The position numbers and the translations under genes were made by a program. Under the pieces are notes generated by a model. It ran no database searches and was not told the DNA's origin. It was given only the letters and a program-made list of their open reading frames with translations. A stretch of DNA of 64,000 bases, from contig NW_022985556.1 of NCBI RefSeq assembly GCF_010093815.1, forward strand, positions 907,148 to 971,147. The letters are read 5' to 3'. Shown piece after piece: positions 1 through 10,384 of the stretch. Position 1 is the stretch's first letter. Every line of letters begins with the position of its first letter. This DNA comes from Pseudovirgaria hyperparasitica (lineage: Eukaryota; Ascomycota; Dothideomycetes; Acrospermales; Acrospermaceae).

Positions 1-1
1 A

Positions 2-482
2 CTCCATGTCGAGAACCTCGATGTTGGCGGCAACAGCATCGCTGTTACATACAACAGCGCCTCTACCAACCTCCACTCCGTCTGGGACTCGTCGCTCATC
101 CAGGAATACGCCGGTGGCTCTTCGCTCACTGTCGCACGTACTTTCGCTACCAGCACGACCGACGCCATCAAGGCAGGAACCTGGAGTACTACCTCATGGC
201 TGTCTGGAACCGACATTAACGATCCTGAGGCGACTGGCATGAAGTGGGCAGGCGAAGCCAATGGCTACGTCTGTACAGATGTCATTCCAGATGGAGTTGC
301 GGCGGTCCAAGGCGTTGATCTAAGCGGGGATTATTACGATGACCATATCCATGCTCCAAGGATCCAAATTGCACGGGGTCAGTCTTATCCAATTGTGAAA
401 GGTCTCAGGAGCTAACCGATATGCAGCTGGGTACCGACTGGCGGCCTGGTTGAACCTAATTGCGACGGGCAAGACAACGTAG
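2..482 (+). CDS. S1/P1 nuclease, C-terminal part (partial at window edge, one intron)
   Basis: Exons 2-377 and 427-482 give 143 residues ending at TAG 480-482. S1/P1 nucleases are secreted zinc-dependent enzymes that cut single-stranded DNA and RNA and remove 3' phosphates. The reading opens with LHVENLDVGGN. It then has NLHSVWD, in which His (74-76) and Asp (86-88) form the H-x3-D zinc pair. The first His (5-7) is 23 residues before the second, the same spacing as the P1 zinc ligands H126 and H149. The exon join restores the typical family end AGYRLAAWLNLIATGK; unspliced reading would stop early at GLRS. The N-terminal half, with the signal peptide and other zinc ligands, lies outside the window. 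Base composition is normal and there is no RIP damage, so this is a working host gene. Confidence 0.9.
378..426 (+). other. Spliceosomal intron, 49 bp
   Basis: The donor is GTCAGT at 378 and the acceptor ATGCAG ends at 426. A GCTAAC branch site lies about 12 bases before the acceptor. Removing it keeps the frame and joins IAR to AGYRLAAW, as expected for S1/P1 nucleases. Size and signals are typical of filamentous ascomycetes. Confidence 0.88.
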
Positions 483-1130
483 GAGTGCGGCTTTCGTGTA
501 CTGTCGCTGATGCGTGTGGCCTTCTGTATTGACACGAGAAGTTTGTTTGCATTGTTCTTAGCCTGGGGTTGAAAGGGTCTTTCTATGAGTGTGTGGAAAG
601 GATCTGCTAATTATATCCGGGTAAAGACAGTGTAGATACCATAGACTTGTCACTGTTTATTGAGTAACATAGACTAGGATGAGTCTCTAGGCCTCTAATA
701 ACTCAGGCTGTAGATATGCAAGTCAGTCTTCCAATAAAAAGGTCAATGACTGCCTTAGGCCTACACATTTGGAGGAGCCGAAGCTGCATGATTGGCCGAG
801 CAGCTTCAAACGAGGCAAGTCATTCTTGCACGCCATCGTGCCAGTTCGCTCAAAACCCCAGGCAACGTACAACTTTGCAATCGAAGTGCTGCCTTACCAT
901 GTTAATGCCTGGCCTACCGTTGCACCCGCTGTAAACTAACACCCATGACGTTACTCTCAACTCCCAGGTAAGTAAGCGCTGATTCGTCCGTAACTTTTTC
1001 AGCGCAACTCTTGGCATGCATGCTCGTGCGCAACATAACGTTTTTCCATAGTAAATAAGCATTTTAAACATTATCGTGCATAGTAGCCGCAACGTCATAA
1101 AATACGTCGAATCTACGTATATAGGCACTT
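483..1130. other. 3' flank of the nuclease gene, no gene seen
   Basis: This stretch has normal composition and should hold the 3' UTR and terminator of the nuclease. Short open frames on both strands show no recognisable domain and no coding bias. RIP-type TA richness begins abruptly near 1,130. Confidence 0.6.
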
Positions 1131-1609
1131 ATTAGCCTTATCTCCATATTATATAATACTTAAAATACCCCTAAACTATATCTATAGCGCGTTATAGTAG
1201 TAAGAGGGCTTGTTTTAGTAGGCTACTCGAGATACCTAACTACTTAATAGAGGCTTCTCCTTCTTAAACGCGTTATATATATTAACTAATAGTAAGGGTA
1301 ATAGTAAGCCATAGTTAGATAGTCCAAAATAGAAAGTCTAAGAGTAAGACGGTAAATAGTATACCAGCTACTATTAGTAAATAGGCGACTATTATATCTA
1401 ATTATAACGTAAATATAGTAGAGATACTTATCTCTATACCGTAGGTATTAAATAAGGCCATAGATATATATTTATTACTATTACTATTACGTGGTAATAA
1501 GCGTAATATAGAAAATAAGCCTCCTCTATTAAGTCCTTCTACGGCTATAGCTCTATTTATACTATATCTAATATTAGTACTTTATATTAATAGAAAGAAG
1601 AAGAAATAA
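1131..1609. other. RIP-damaged AT-rich repeat, content unresolved
   Basis: TpA is strongly enriched and CpA/TpG nearly absent, so this is repeat DNA mutated by RIP. I could not read a convincing ancestral frame here. It probably belongs to the same repeat as the decayed frame that follows. Confidence 0.55.
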
Positions 1610-2447
1610 AAGAATCTATCTTTATCTCTATATAAGTTCTAGGTACTAGATAAGATTAAGGATAGAATAAATAAGACTATATAAGAGATAGTTATTAACG
1701 AGTCGTGGAAGTTCGATAGAAAAATGTCCCTAGTTATATAATCTTAGTCTACCTTAAATAAGTATATATACTTAATAGAAGTCTCCTTTACCCTTATAGA
1801 TAAGGTTAAGATTCTATTCTATATTAATTATATTTATATAAGGAAACTAAAGCACGATATTAATCTAAAGTTTAAAGTTAGAGTACTATACCCTAGATAT
1901 AAAGCTATAAAGAAACGAAGAGTATAAGCCTCTAAAACTAGACCTTATAGTATAACGTCGTTAGTAAATATATATAGAACGCCTATATCTACTAGTATAT
2001 ATAGCGAATTACTCTCTCCTCCGAATAATCTTAAGATACTACTATTATATATCTCTATATACTATATATAAGCTAGGGTATCTAGTTTAGGAGAGAGATA
2101 GAATAGTTCTATTAGCGCTATAAATACTATACGAGTAGACGTAGTAGCGAATACTACGTAGTATTACCACGCTCTAGTCGCTCGTCTTAAGTATAGAGTT
2201 AATAACTATCCTTATAAGGATAGATACTATTAGATATAGGCTAATAAAGGCTCTAGTATAGATACTTAGTACTTATAATAAACCTTTCTAATAGGGGTGC
2301 GGCTTATCCCTAAAGTAGTCCGTTCTATAGAGTATCCCGGCTTTTCTAAAGATAAAGGTACTTAGAAGACTCTAAGAGATATAAGTAGGTTTATAGTAAG
2401 TATTAATAGAGTATAAATAGTAACTAGCTAGTAGGCGAGTGAAGTAG
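1610..2447 (+). pseudogene. RIP-broken gene fragment of an unknown repeated protein
   Basis: One plus-strand frame reads through if TAG/TAA are taken as former Gln codons. Recognisable pieces include NESWKFDRKMSLV near 1,700 and LIGVRLIPKVVRS near 2,290. I do not recognise the family. The last 175 bp are repeated in inverted orientation at 47,089-47,262, where the same protein segment reads on the minus strand, so this is a dispersed repeat. The frame is cut at 2447 by the 5' LTR of Ty3/Gypsy copy A. No matching continuation follows that element's 3' LTR. Confidence 0.5.
2270..2447 (+). repeat. Dispersed repeat, inverted partner at 47,089-47,262
   Basis: The stretch from the TTTATAATAAACC-like motif to the GCGAGTGAAGTAG end is closely matched by the reverse complement of 47,089-47,262. 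The differences are mainly C/T and G/A transitions, as RIP would give. Both copies encode the same peptide segment. Confidence 0.7.
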
Positions 2448-2820
2448 TGTGGAAGGCCGCTCCTATAGCCCTACATGTATGTATCCCTAGCTCGATTACA
2501 TGGCTTCATTGTATATTTAAGGAGGGCGTTTTCCTTGGTCATTCTGCTCGGCGCGTTTTCCCCCATTACTAATATTCGACTATTCGACCTTTCCTTACGT
2601 TCATGGGCCTCTATGGGTATTAATTATTAGGCTTAGCTATTAAAGAATTAATTAAGAGTATTATATAGACCCGTCCTATCGTAAAAGAGAACTAATAAGA
2701 AGTCGTGCGTTTAAAGAGAACTTATAATACCTAGGAGAGATACTTATGAGTTCGTCGCGACTACTATACTAGAAATATAGCCATTTATAAAAGGGATACA
2801 CGTGGCGATAGCTTACCATA
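2448..2820 (+). repeat. 5' LTR of copy A (373 bp)
   Basis: It begins TGTGGAAGGCCGC and ends TTACCATA, the RIPped form of a ...CCACA end. It matches 13517-13889 over its full length. Relative to the copy B LTRs it has an extra segment of about 60 bp at roughly 2,655-2,718. Confidence 0.88.
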
Positions 2821-3479
2821 ATTTTAGAGGTCGTACCCGGACTATAAACTTATAGGGGGAGATTAGGACTCTAAAACTAGCTTAGAGGAAGTATATAGCG
2901 TGCCTAATAAGGTAGTCTAGACTTACTAGATCGAAGCCACGAGTCCGGAAAATAGGGAGTCCGGAGTCGCTAGAGGCTAGCCTCTTAAAAGTAGCTATAA
3001 AAAGTATATGCATGCTAACACGGGTAATAGCGCGACTCGAAAATGTCTTAGAGGAATAGAATATAAAATAGGGCTAGATGAAGTAGTAAAGAAGAGTTCA
3101 AAAACGATAAATATAACCTATTTAGTACTACTATAGCTGTTATTTATAAATACGGCTACACGAGTATACTACTTTAGAAACGCCTTACACGAAGATAATA
3201 ATATAAGTAGAATACCGTAAACCTTATATTAATAAAGACGATAGTAATAGTTTACCTTATAAAGGGATTAGTTAATATAGAGAAGGGATAATAGGTGTTA
3301 TAGATAGACGTATTAGGCTAACCTTTAGTTAAGGTAATCCCTTAACTAATAACCTTACCCCTAGCGTCTCTACTAGTATACCTACTACTAGTAATAGTGC
3401 GATAGGAGCTTAAAATAATAACCTAGTAACTCGTAGAGAGATACTTAACTTCTTCGTAGCATTTACGCGATAAGGAAGG
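2821..3479 (+). other. Internal leader of copy A, no protein resolved
   Basis: This is the untranslated stretch between the 5' LTR and gag, collinear with 31283-31938 of copy B. It contains an imperfect hairpin (arms TTAGTTAAGG 3325-3334 and CCTTAACTAA 3340-3349). I found no clear tRNA primer-binding site next to the LTR. Confidence 0.55.
3325..3349. repeat. Imperfect hairpin of the recurrent palindrome family, copy A leader
   Basis: The arms TTAGTTAAGG and CCTTAACTAA flank TAATC. Copy B (31,786-31,810) keeps the less mutated form with TAGTCAAGG and CCTTGACTA, showing the pre-RIP sequence of the family. Confidence 0.7.
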
Positions 3480-6400
3480 ATAATATCTCTACCTACCCTA
3501 GCCCCTAAGCGCTTTAAAGGAATAAACATCACGGCCTTCCTTTGGAAGTACGAGGACATATATATAAACTACGAAGTTCCGCCTAATAAGAAGATAATCT
3601 CCCTACTATTATACTACGAGGACTATCTCCGTCCTACTATTAAAGGAATAAGTAGGTTTTAGAAATAGTAGTAGGCTATACTACGTGAAGAATTATTAAA
3701 GGAATTCTCTCTATTTAACTCTACCCTTAAGGAAGGCACTATCTACTTTATCTAAAAATACGTGGAAATAGTTAAAGTAGACCTATCCTACTCTCTCCCT
3801 ATATACTACTCCTAGTATCATGTTATTACGGAGAAACTTACGGCTAAAGGAAGCCTAAGCTTATATTCGCGAATAGAGCTCTTCCTAGAAGGGCTGCCTA
3901 ATAGTCTTAAGGCTCGGGCTATAGAGAAATGTTAACTTACGATAGAAGCATATAGTTATAACTAGGTAATTATCTATAGCTTCGTATTACGAAAGGCTAG
4001 AGCACTTAAGGAACTAGCTCGTATTAATAAGTACTTAGCCGTATAAGAGCTAGCCATAGCCATATACCATAAATCAAAGATAGGGAGTAAGAAGACCGGC
4101 TTAGAAGAGTAGTTATATGAAGAAAGAAGAACTAATAAATTTAACTACCTCTCTCTAGTTATAGTATATATCGCGCTAGGATCGGATAAGTTTAACGAGA
4201 TAGTAGAGAGATTTAGTAAACTAGACCTTACGTTAATTAAGATGAAGTCCTACTTTACCTCTAATCCCTTATTTCTATCTCTTAAGAAGTACGAACCTAA
4301 GCTACTTTCGGCTATTATTAACTAGTAGACGCGAAGGCTAAATCTTTTAGTATATCCCTAAGTATAAGGCATGCCTATAGAACTAACGTAAGTTTATCTA
4401 TAGAATTATATATAGAATAGAGAATACGTCTCTACCCGAGACTCCTAAGGAGATATTATAGCCTAGGATAGGCCTTAAAGACTGATTATGTATATCACGT
4501 ACGGAGGAGATTACCTAATATATAGATGTCCGGAGATAGTAGGATACATTAGAGACGGATTACTAAATATTAACGGGGTATAAGTATTCTAAGGGCGTTT
4601 CGGGGCGAACGGAGAAGAAATCCCATTACTACCCTCCTTAGTAGGGCTATAAGCTACTCTATAAGCTATCCGGAACTATATAGTAACGGTTTAAAACGGC
4701 CTAAGCTAGTACGGAGGAGGAGTAAAGGTTTCTACGTCTATAGTAAATATTAACGCTTCATAGGGAGTACTAGTATATAGTATTAGTATAAAACCTATAA
4801 AGGGTCCCTACTAGACCTCGGCGGATAGCGATTCGGAAGAAGAAGTCATATCGCCCGAGAGTAAGAAAGATAGATATATAGAATTCTATAAACGCTTTAA
4901 CGTGGCTAGTAATAGATATATCCGCGAGGAGATAGCCCTAGAAGAGCCTACTATACTCGTAATATCTAGAAGGGGGATTACGAAGAGTATACCTAATTAT
5001 ACTAAGGAAAGAAAGATCGCCTATCTCCGCGGAATGCGTGAAGGGTAGTATATAAGGATTATTAAGAAATAGAAGGACGGTAAGAAGAGTAGCGACTAGG
5101 GAACGTCTAAATAAGAGCTAATAGCGCTAGAGGATAAGATAGATAAAGGGGATAGCCTAAATCCTAGTTAAAAGGCACGTATCCGAGGCGTTAAGCTTAA
5201 TAACTATCTACGTGAAGGATAGCGGCTAAGTATAGAAGCTAGCGAAGCATGGCTAGTGCGCGTTCTAGGGATAACTATAAACATTACTATTAGCGAACTA
5301 TTAAGCCTTAATAGCGACCTATATTATGCGGTATTTAAGAAGGGCGCCCCCGACTTCATAGCTAGAGAGGTCTATAAGACTTAAGAAGAGAGAGCCGAGA
5401 AGAAAGGAAGAAACGACTATACTATAGCTTCTAAGATAAATAAACTTAATATATTAGCACCCCTCTATACCACGGGGACGGCTATTATATAATAAGATAT
5501 TAATTAGCTTAAGAAAGGGATAGTAAGGCTAGTGGCCGAGTGTCCGAGGTACCCCGTAGAAGTTAGTCCTAAAAGGGCGACTAGTATAGTACTATTTAAT
5601 AGTAGCGCATAGATAAATAGTATTCGACTAGATACTACGAGGCGTCTTAGGCTAGTAATATCTTTACTTCTACCATATATAAAGAACTCGAGTTTAGTTA
5701 GCGCTACTTAGTATAGTACTCTATTCGTAGGAATAGTATAGTAATACTCTATCTATATAGGTCGGATTATTACGGCTACTTTAATATTCGTATATAGTAA
5801 ACTTAATTATAACCTTATCCTAGGGGAGCTATATACTAGATAGGCCTTACTTACGGTATAGAGGTTAGCCTCTAGGTAAGTACTCTTAATAGTCTACTCC
5901 GTATATAGATAAGAACGTATAACCTTTAAAACTAGTCCGGATAAGTATATTCTAGTCTTAGAGAAGGAGGGTAACTCTATAGCTAGAGACTAACTATATA
6001 GCGGAGTATATCGCCGGAAGCCGGAGTTAAGCCGGATTATTAGTTAAGGGCTACCCTTAACTAATAATCCGTACTAAATAGGGTCTAGTAAACCTACTAA
6101 CGAAGGGGATAGACTATATTTTTATACGGATATAGAAATGAGTTATATAGAGTTGCTTTCTAAGAAAATCCGGCCTGAAAATGTTACTCGGTTATTAAGA
6201 AAAGATAACTTAGCCGCCCTAGTTACGGTGGTAAGGTATACTACCTTCGTATATAAATAAGGCATAATAATAGAACGGCTTATAGTAGGCTCCACCGGCC
6301 TCTAAAGACGGTATTTATCTGGGGTATTAAAGGGATTTAGTATGGCTACCATGTATAAAAGAAAGGGAGTTAAAGTACACCCTGTGGATAACTCCGAAGC

Positions 6401-9400
6401 CCACTAAAAGGTTCCTAGGAATCTATTAGGGTATCTAGACTAGCGTAAACGAGTAATCGCATAGTAGGTACTTCTTCTAGCCGTCTACCTAGGCCTTAAT
6501 ATATTTAATAGGCTAATAGAGTCTCGAAGGGTAACTATCCCGCTAGGAACACGTCTAACGCCTCTATATATAAGTTAGCTAAAGATTAAAATAGAGCTAC
6601 GTCCCGCGGAACTTAAGTTACTATATATAATCTTATTATATCGCGAGGAAGCACTAGTATAGAAATTCTTATACCTTAGTAAATTTAATAAAGAGGTAGC
6701 ACCTCCGTAGGAGATCCGAACGGTAGAACATAAGGTATAGTAGACTAAGAACTTTAATATTTCTAGAGCCCTTTATAGAAAGGTACTTACGATCCTAAAA
6801 GAGCGTCTTAATAGCGGAAGGCTTAAGCCCTATAGTAGTCCTTATTAAAACGCCTATTTTCTCGTGGAAAAGAAGAAGGAAGCTAATAAGGAACGAGATT
6901 ATAGGTTAATTAATTCGGCGATAGAAATTAACCGAGTTACTATTCGTGATACGGCTACGCCGCCCTCGTGTAAAGAGTTCTTAGAGTACTTTACGGGGAT
7001 GGCCGTCTTAATATTTACCGACTTCTTCTTAGGATACGATTAGATTCTATTAGTAGAGTATTACTAAGACTTAACGGGGTTTATAACGCCCCTAGAATTA
7101 CTACGTAGGATAATATTACCTTAAGGGGCTACTAATTTAGTAGCTTAGTTCGTTAGAATTATATTAACTATTATATAGGAACATATCCCGGAGAGGGCTC
7201 TACTATTCCTAGATGACTTAGGTATTAAAGGACCTATAACGAAATATAACTCTAAGGAGGCCCTGCCTAGAATTTATAGGTATATTCTAGAATATTTAAT
7301 TAACGTGGATAAGGTTCTCGCGGATATAGAGCGCGCTAGATACGCCCTAAGTAGTAAGAAGACTTAGTGGTATGTTAAAGCCGCTAACGTTATAGAATAC
7401 GTCTACGACATTAAAGGGAGGCGACCGAGTAATAAAAAGGTTACTACTATTAGGGACTAGAAACCCTATAAAAACACGATAAATGTGTGAGCCTTCCTTA
7501 GCGTTTATATATATTTCCAGATATAGATCCCCGGGTACGCTATTATTACATCGCCGCTATTTATACTATTAAAGAATAAATCGGCCTAGTAGTAGATAGC
7601 TAAGGAGTAGACCTCGATGGACGCGCTAAAGATAACTCTAACTACTACTCCTATACTAATAACGTTACGGTACGGGATAGATACGGGAGATATAATTCTA
7701 GTAGTAGACTCTAGTAACGTTAGGTAGGGAGCTACATTAATATAGAAGAACGAGAATTATAAATATTAGCTATCGCGGTATAATAGAGGAATATAGTTAA
7801 AAGCTAAGAGAAACTACGACACCGTGAAGCTAGAGTACCGAGCCCTCCTCTATGCGTTATAGAAGTTCCGGTAATATCTCTATGGTATATACTTTATTAT
7901 AGAAATAGATATAAATACTCTAGTCGCTTAAATTAACCACACCGTAACTAACTTACTAGGGGCGCTCGTTACTAGGTAGCTCGCGTGGATTTAGCTATAG
8001 AACTTTATAGTTAGGCACGTACCTAGGAAGCGTAACGTAGTTACTAATGGTATCTCACGGATATATAAAGAAGAAGAACCACTAGATGTCTCTACCTTTA
8101 ACCTAGATAAGTTCATAGATATAGCTCTATATATAGACGTGCTAGAGACGTTATTAATTAAGCCCGTTAGCGGGAGAGATTACACGATAGAGATACTCGA
8201 CTATACCGCCATTAAGTCTCCCTTAATAGATGAATATAGCGATAAATAGTAGAGGATTACGAAGTACCTTACTATACTCAAGAGGCTAACTAACCTAACC
8301 GACCGAGCGTATAAGGCCTTTATAACCGACTATCTAAAGTTCCTTATATATAACTAAATACTCTAGCGGAGAGGAGATAGGCATCGCTAATATACACGAG
8401 TAATTAAGGATCCGAATACTAGGGCGCGTATAATTACCGCTACTTATAACGAGATAGATTATAGAGATAGCGAAGGGACCCTCGGAAGGATTAAGGATAA
8501 GTATTAGTAGGTAGATATATATAGAGACGTGCGATAGCACGTAAAAACCTATAATAAATATTAATAATAAAGTAAACTCCTCGGAGGTCTTAATAAAGGG
8601 CTCTACCACATTATAACGCCTATTCTTTAGTAAAGAATATACTTAGACATAACGACGCTACTACCTTCCATAGAGTATAGTAAAGTAGTATCTATATAAG
8701 AATAGCTAAGCGGATAGACTAAGGCGGAGGTATATACGGCGGCTACGTCCATAGTCGTCGTAAAGTTCCTCTTTAAGAACGTAATCTATAGATACGGAAT
8801 CATTCCTAAAATTACCTATAATAGTAGTAGAGAAAATATAGGTGCTATAGAGGAGCTCCTCTAACTCTATAGAATTTATTAGAAGGTTACGTCTACGTAT
8901 AATCCCCGAGTAAATAGGATTATTAAGAGAAGTTTTATACTACTCGCTAATGCTCTCGCGAAGATAACTAATAGTGGATTCAAGAACTAGCCCGGCCACC
9001 TCCATATAGTCGTCTAGGTAGATAGAATAACGACACGTGCTAGTATAGGGTATAGTACCGTATACCTCGTGCTCGGCCATAAACTAATTATACCTATCGA
9101 AGTCGAATTCGAGTCGCTCTAAATACTCCCTTAGGATAAGGTACGATTAACATCCGACTTACTCGCTCTTTAAGCTAGATAACTTAAGAGAAGATCCGAG
9201 GATCTTAAGGAGGCCTATATCCACACGACACGAACGCGTAAGGAATTAAGAGAGGCATAGAATAACGACCATTACCTTCGTTAAGAGTCGTTACTAGTCG
9301 ATACAATTATCCTCCTATACGACTCGCAGCGATAGAAGGATATAGGGCGGAAGCTAAGGTAGCATTAGAGGGGGCTATATAGAATCTAGTCTATATTTAA

Positions 9401-9758
9401 TTATACTTATAAGCTCGCGGAGCTTAATAGAGCCATGCTTAGAGGGATATTTTCTAGCCATAGGTTAAAGAAATATTTTATAAGAAATATAAGTAACGAG
9501 AGTTACGACGAGCCCTCGCGACCACTAATTAGAAGAATTACCGAGGAACATAAGGAGAGTAGCGATAAGGAAAACTATTATAAATAACTCATGGAACACC
9601 TTAACGACGCCACACGAACCCGGGTAGAAGTGGTAATTCCTACTCCGCAAGACTTTAATAGAGAAGAATATTTACGTTTCCCTAGAATCGACATCTCCTT
9701 CTAGGGGATAGAAGTTTTTTTAAGAAGGGAAGGGATACTTATAAAAGTAGCCTCATAA
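3480..9758 (+). pseudogene. gag-pol polyprotein of copy A, RIP-inactivated
   Basis: This is a single frame of 2,093 codons, the same length as copy B (31939-38217), with the start codon changed from ATG to ATA. Where it is readable it encodes Gag with a CCHC knuckle, retropepsin, reverse transcriptase, RNase H and integrase. Copy A keeps some catalytic residues lost in copy B. The RT box reads LDDLGIKGP, with both Asp codons at 7212-7217 (copy B has LDN). The last Cys of the Gag knuckle is intact (RCPE) where copy B has Tyr. Many in-frame TAG/TAA replace Gln, so no full product is possible. Confidence 0.85.
6033..6071. repeat. 39-bp palindrome inside gag-pol, copy A
   Basis: The arms CGGATTATTAGTTAAGGG and their reverse complement flank a 3-base centre CTA. 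It lies between the protease and reverse transcriptase domains, is 13 codons long, and stays in frame. Confidence 0.85.
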
Positions 9759-10062
9759 CGATAAACTCCATTATCGAAAAAGGATAATGAACTCCATTAT
9801 CGAAAGAGGATAATAAACTCTATTATTACTATAAAATAATAAAACTCATTATTAAAGCAAGCAATGCTCGAAAGAAGACATAATAGCGTTTACGCGAAAT
9901 TCCACCTACCACACATTAAAACCGGTCGTATAATCGAAGCCTACCCATCGAAGGTCTATTTCATTACTATAGAACGGGCCCTATTAGAAACTAATAAGAA
10001 AGAAAAGAAGGAGGAGGTATAGGAGAAAAAGATACTTATAGAAAGTCTTATAAGGATAAGAA

Positions 10063-10168
10063 TATACCCAGTATCTATTTATTTATAGATTCCGCCATAT
10101 ACCCGGTAGACACATTTATTTATAGATTTCCTATATACCTAGTATATATTCATTCATAGATTTAACAC
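10063..10168 (+). repeat. Three tandem units of about 36 bp between gag-pol and ORF2, copy A
   Basis: Units begin TATACCC(A/G)GTA and contain TTTATTTATAGATT or TTCATTCATAGATT. The same array stands at 38496-38602 in copy B. The 626 bp between the two frames (9759-10384) hold no other recognisable gene. A position just before ORF2 suggests a role in its expression, but this is only inference. Confidence 0.65.
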
Positions 10169-10384
10169 GTATACGGGCCTACGGCCGTTAGTAAGGATCA
10201 TTTATAAAAATCACTATATACCCGGCATTCGAGGAGGCATAAAAAGAGAACTTAAGATAGTATATAACTCTTCCCTCTTACACCTCTCTATACCTCCTTA
10301 ATTAATAAAACCTCCTCCTCCACTTCCGCCTCGCTTAATTATCTCTCCTTAGAACGTAACTTACCGATAGAACCGATAATAATA

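Noticed and set aside
6-242. Open frame starting at ATG 6 in the nuclease region
   Set aside because: It is out of frame with the nuclease exons, which carry the zinc-binding motif.
378-413. Nuclease ending at the unspliced stop after GLRS
   Set aside because: Splicing at GT 378 / AG 426 restores the conserved C-terminus, so the early stop is intronic.
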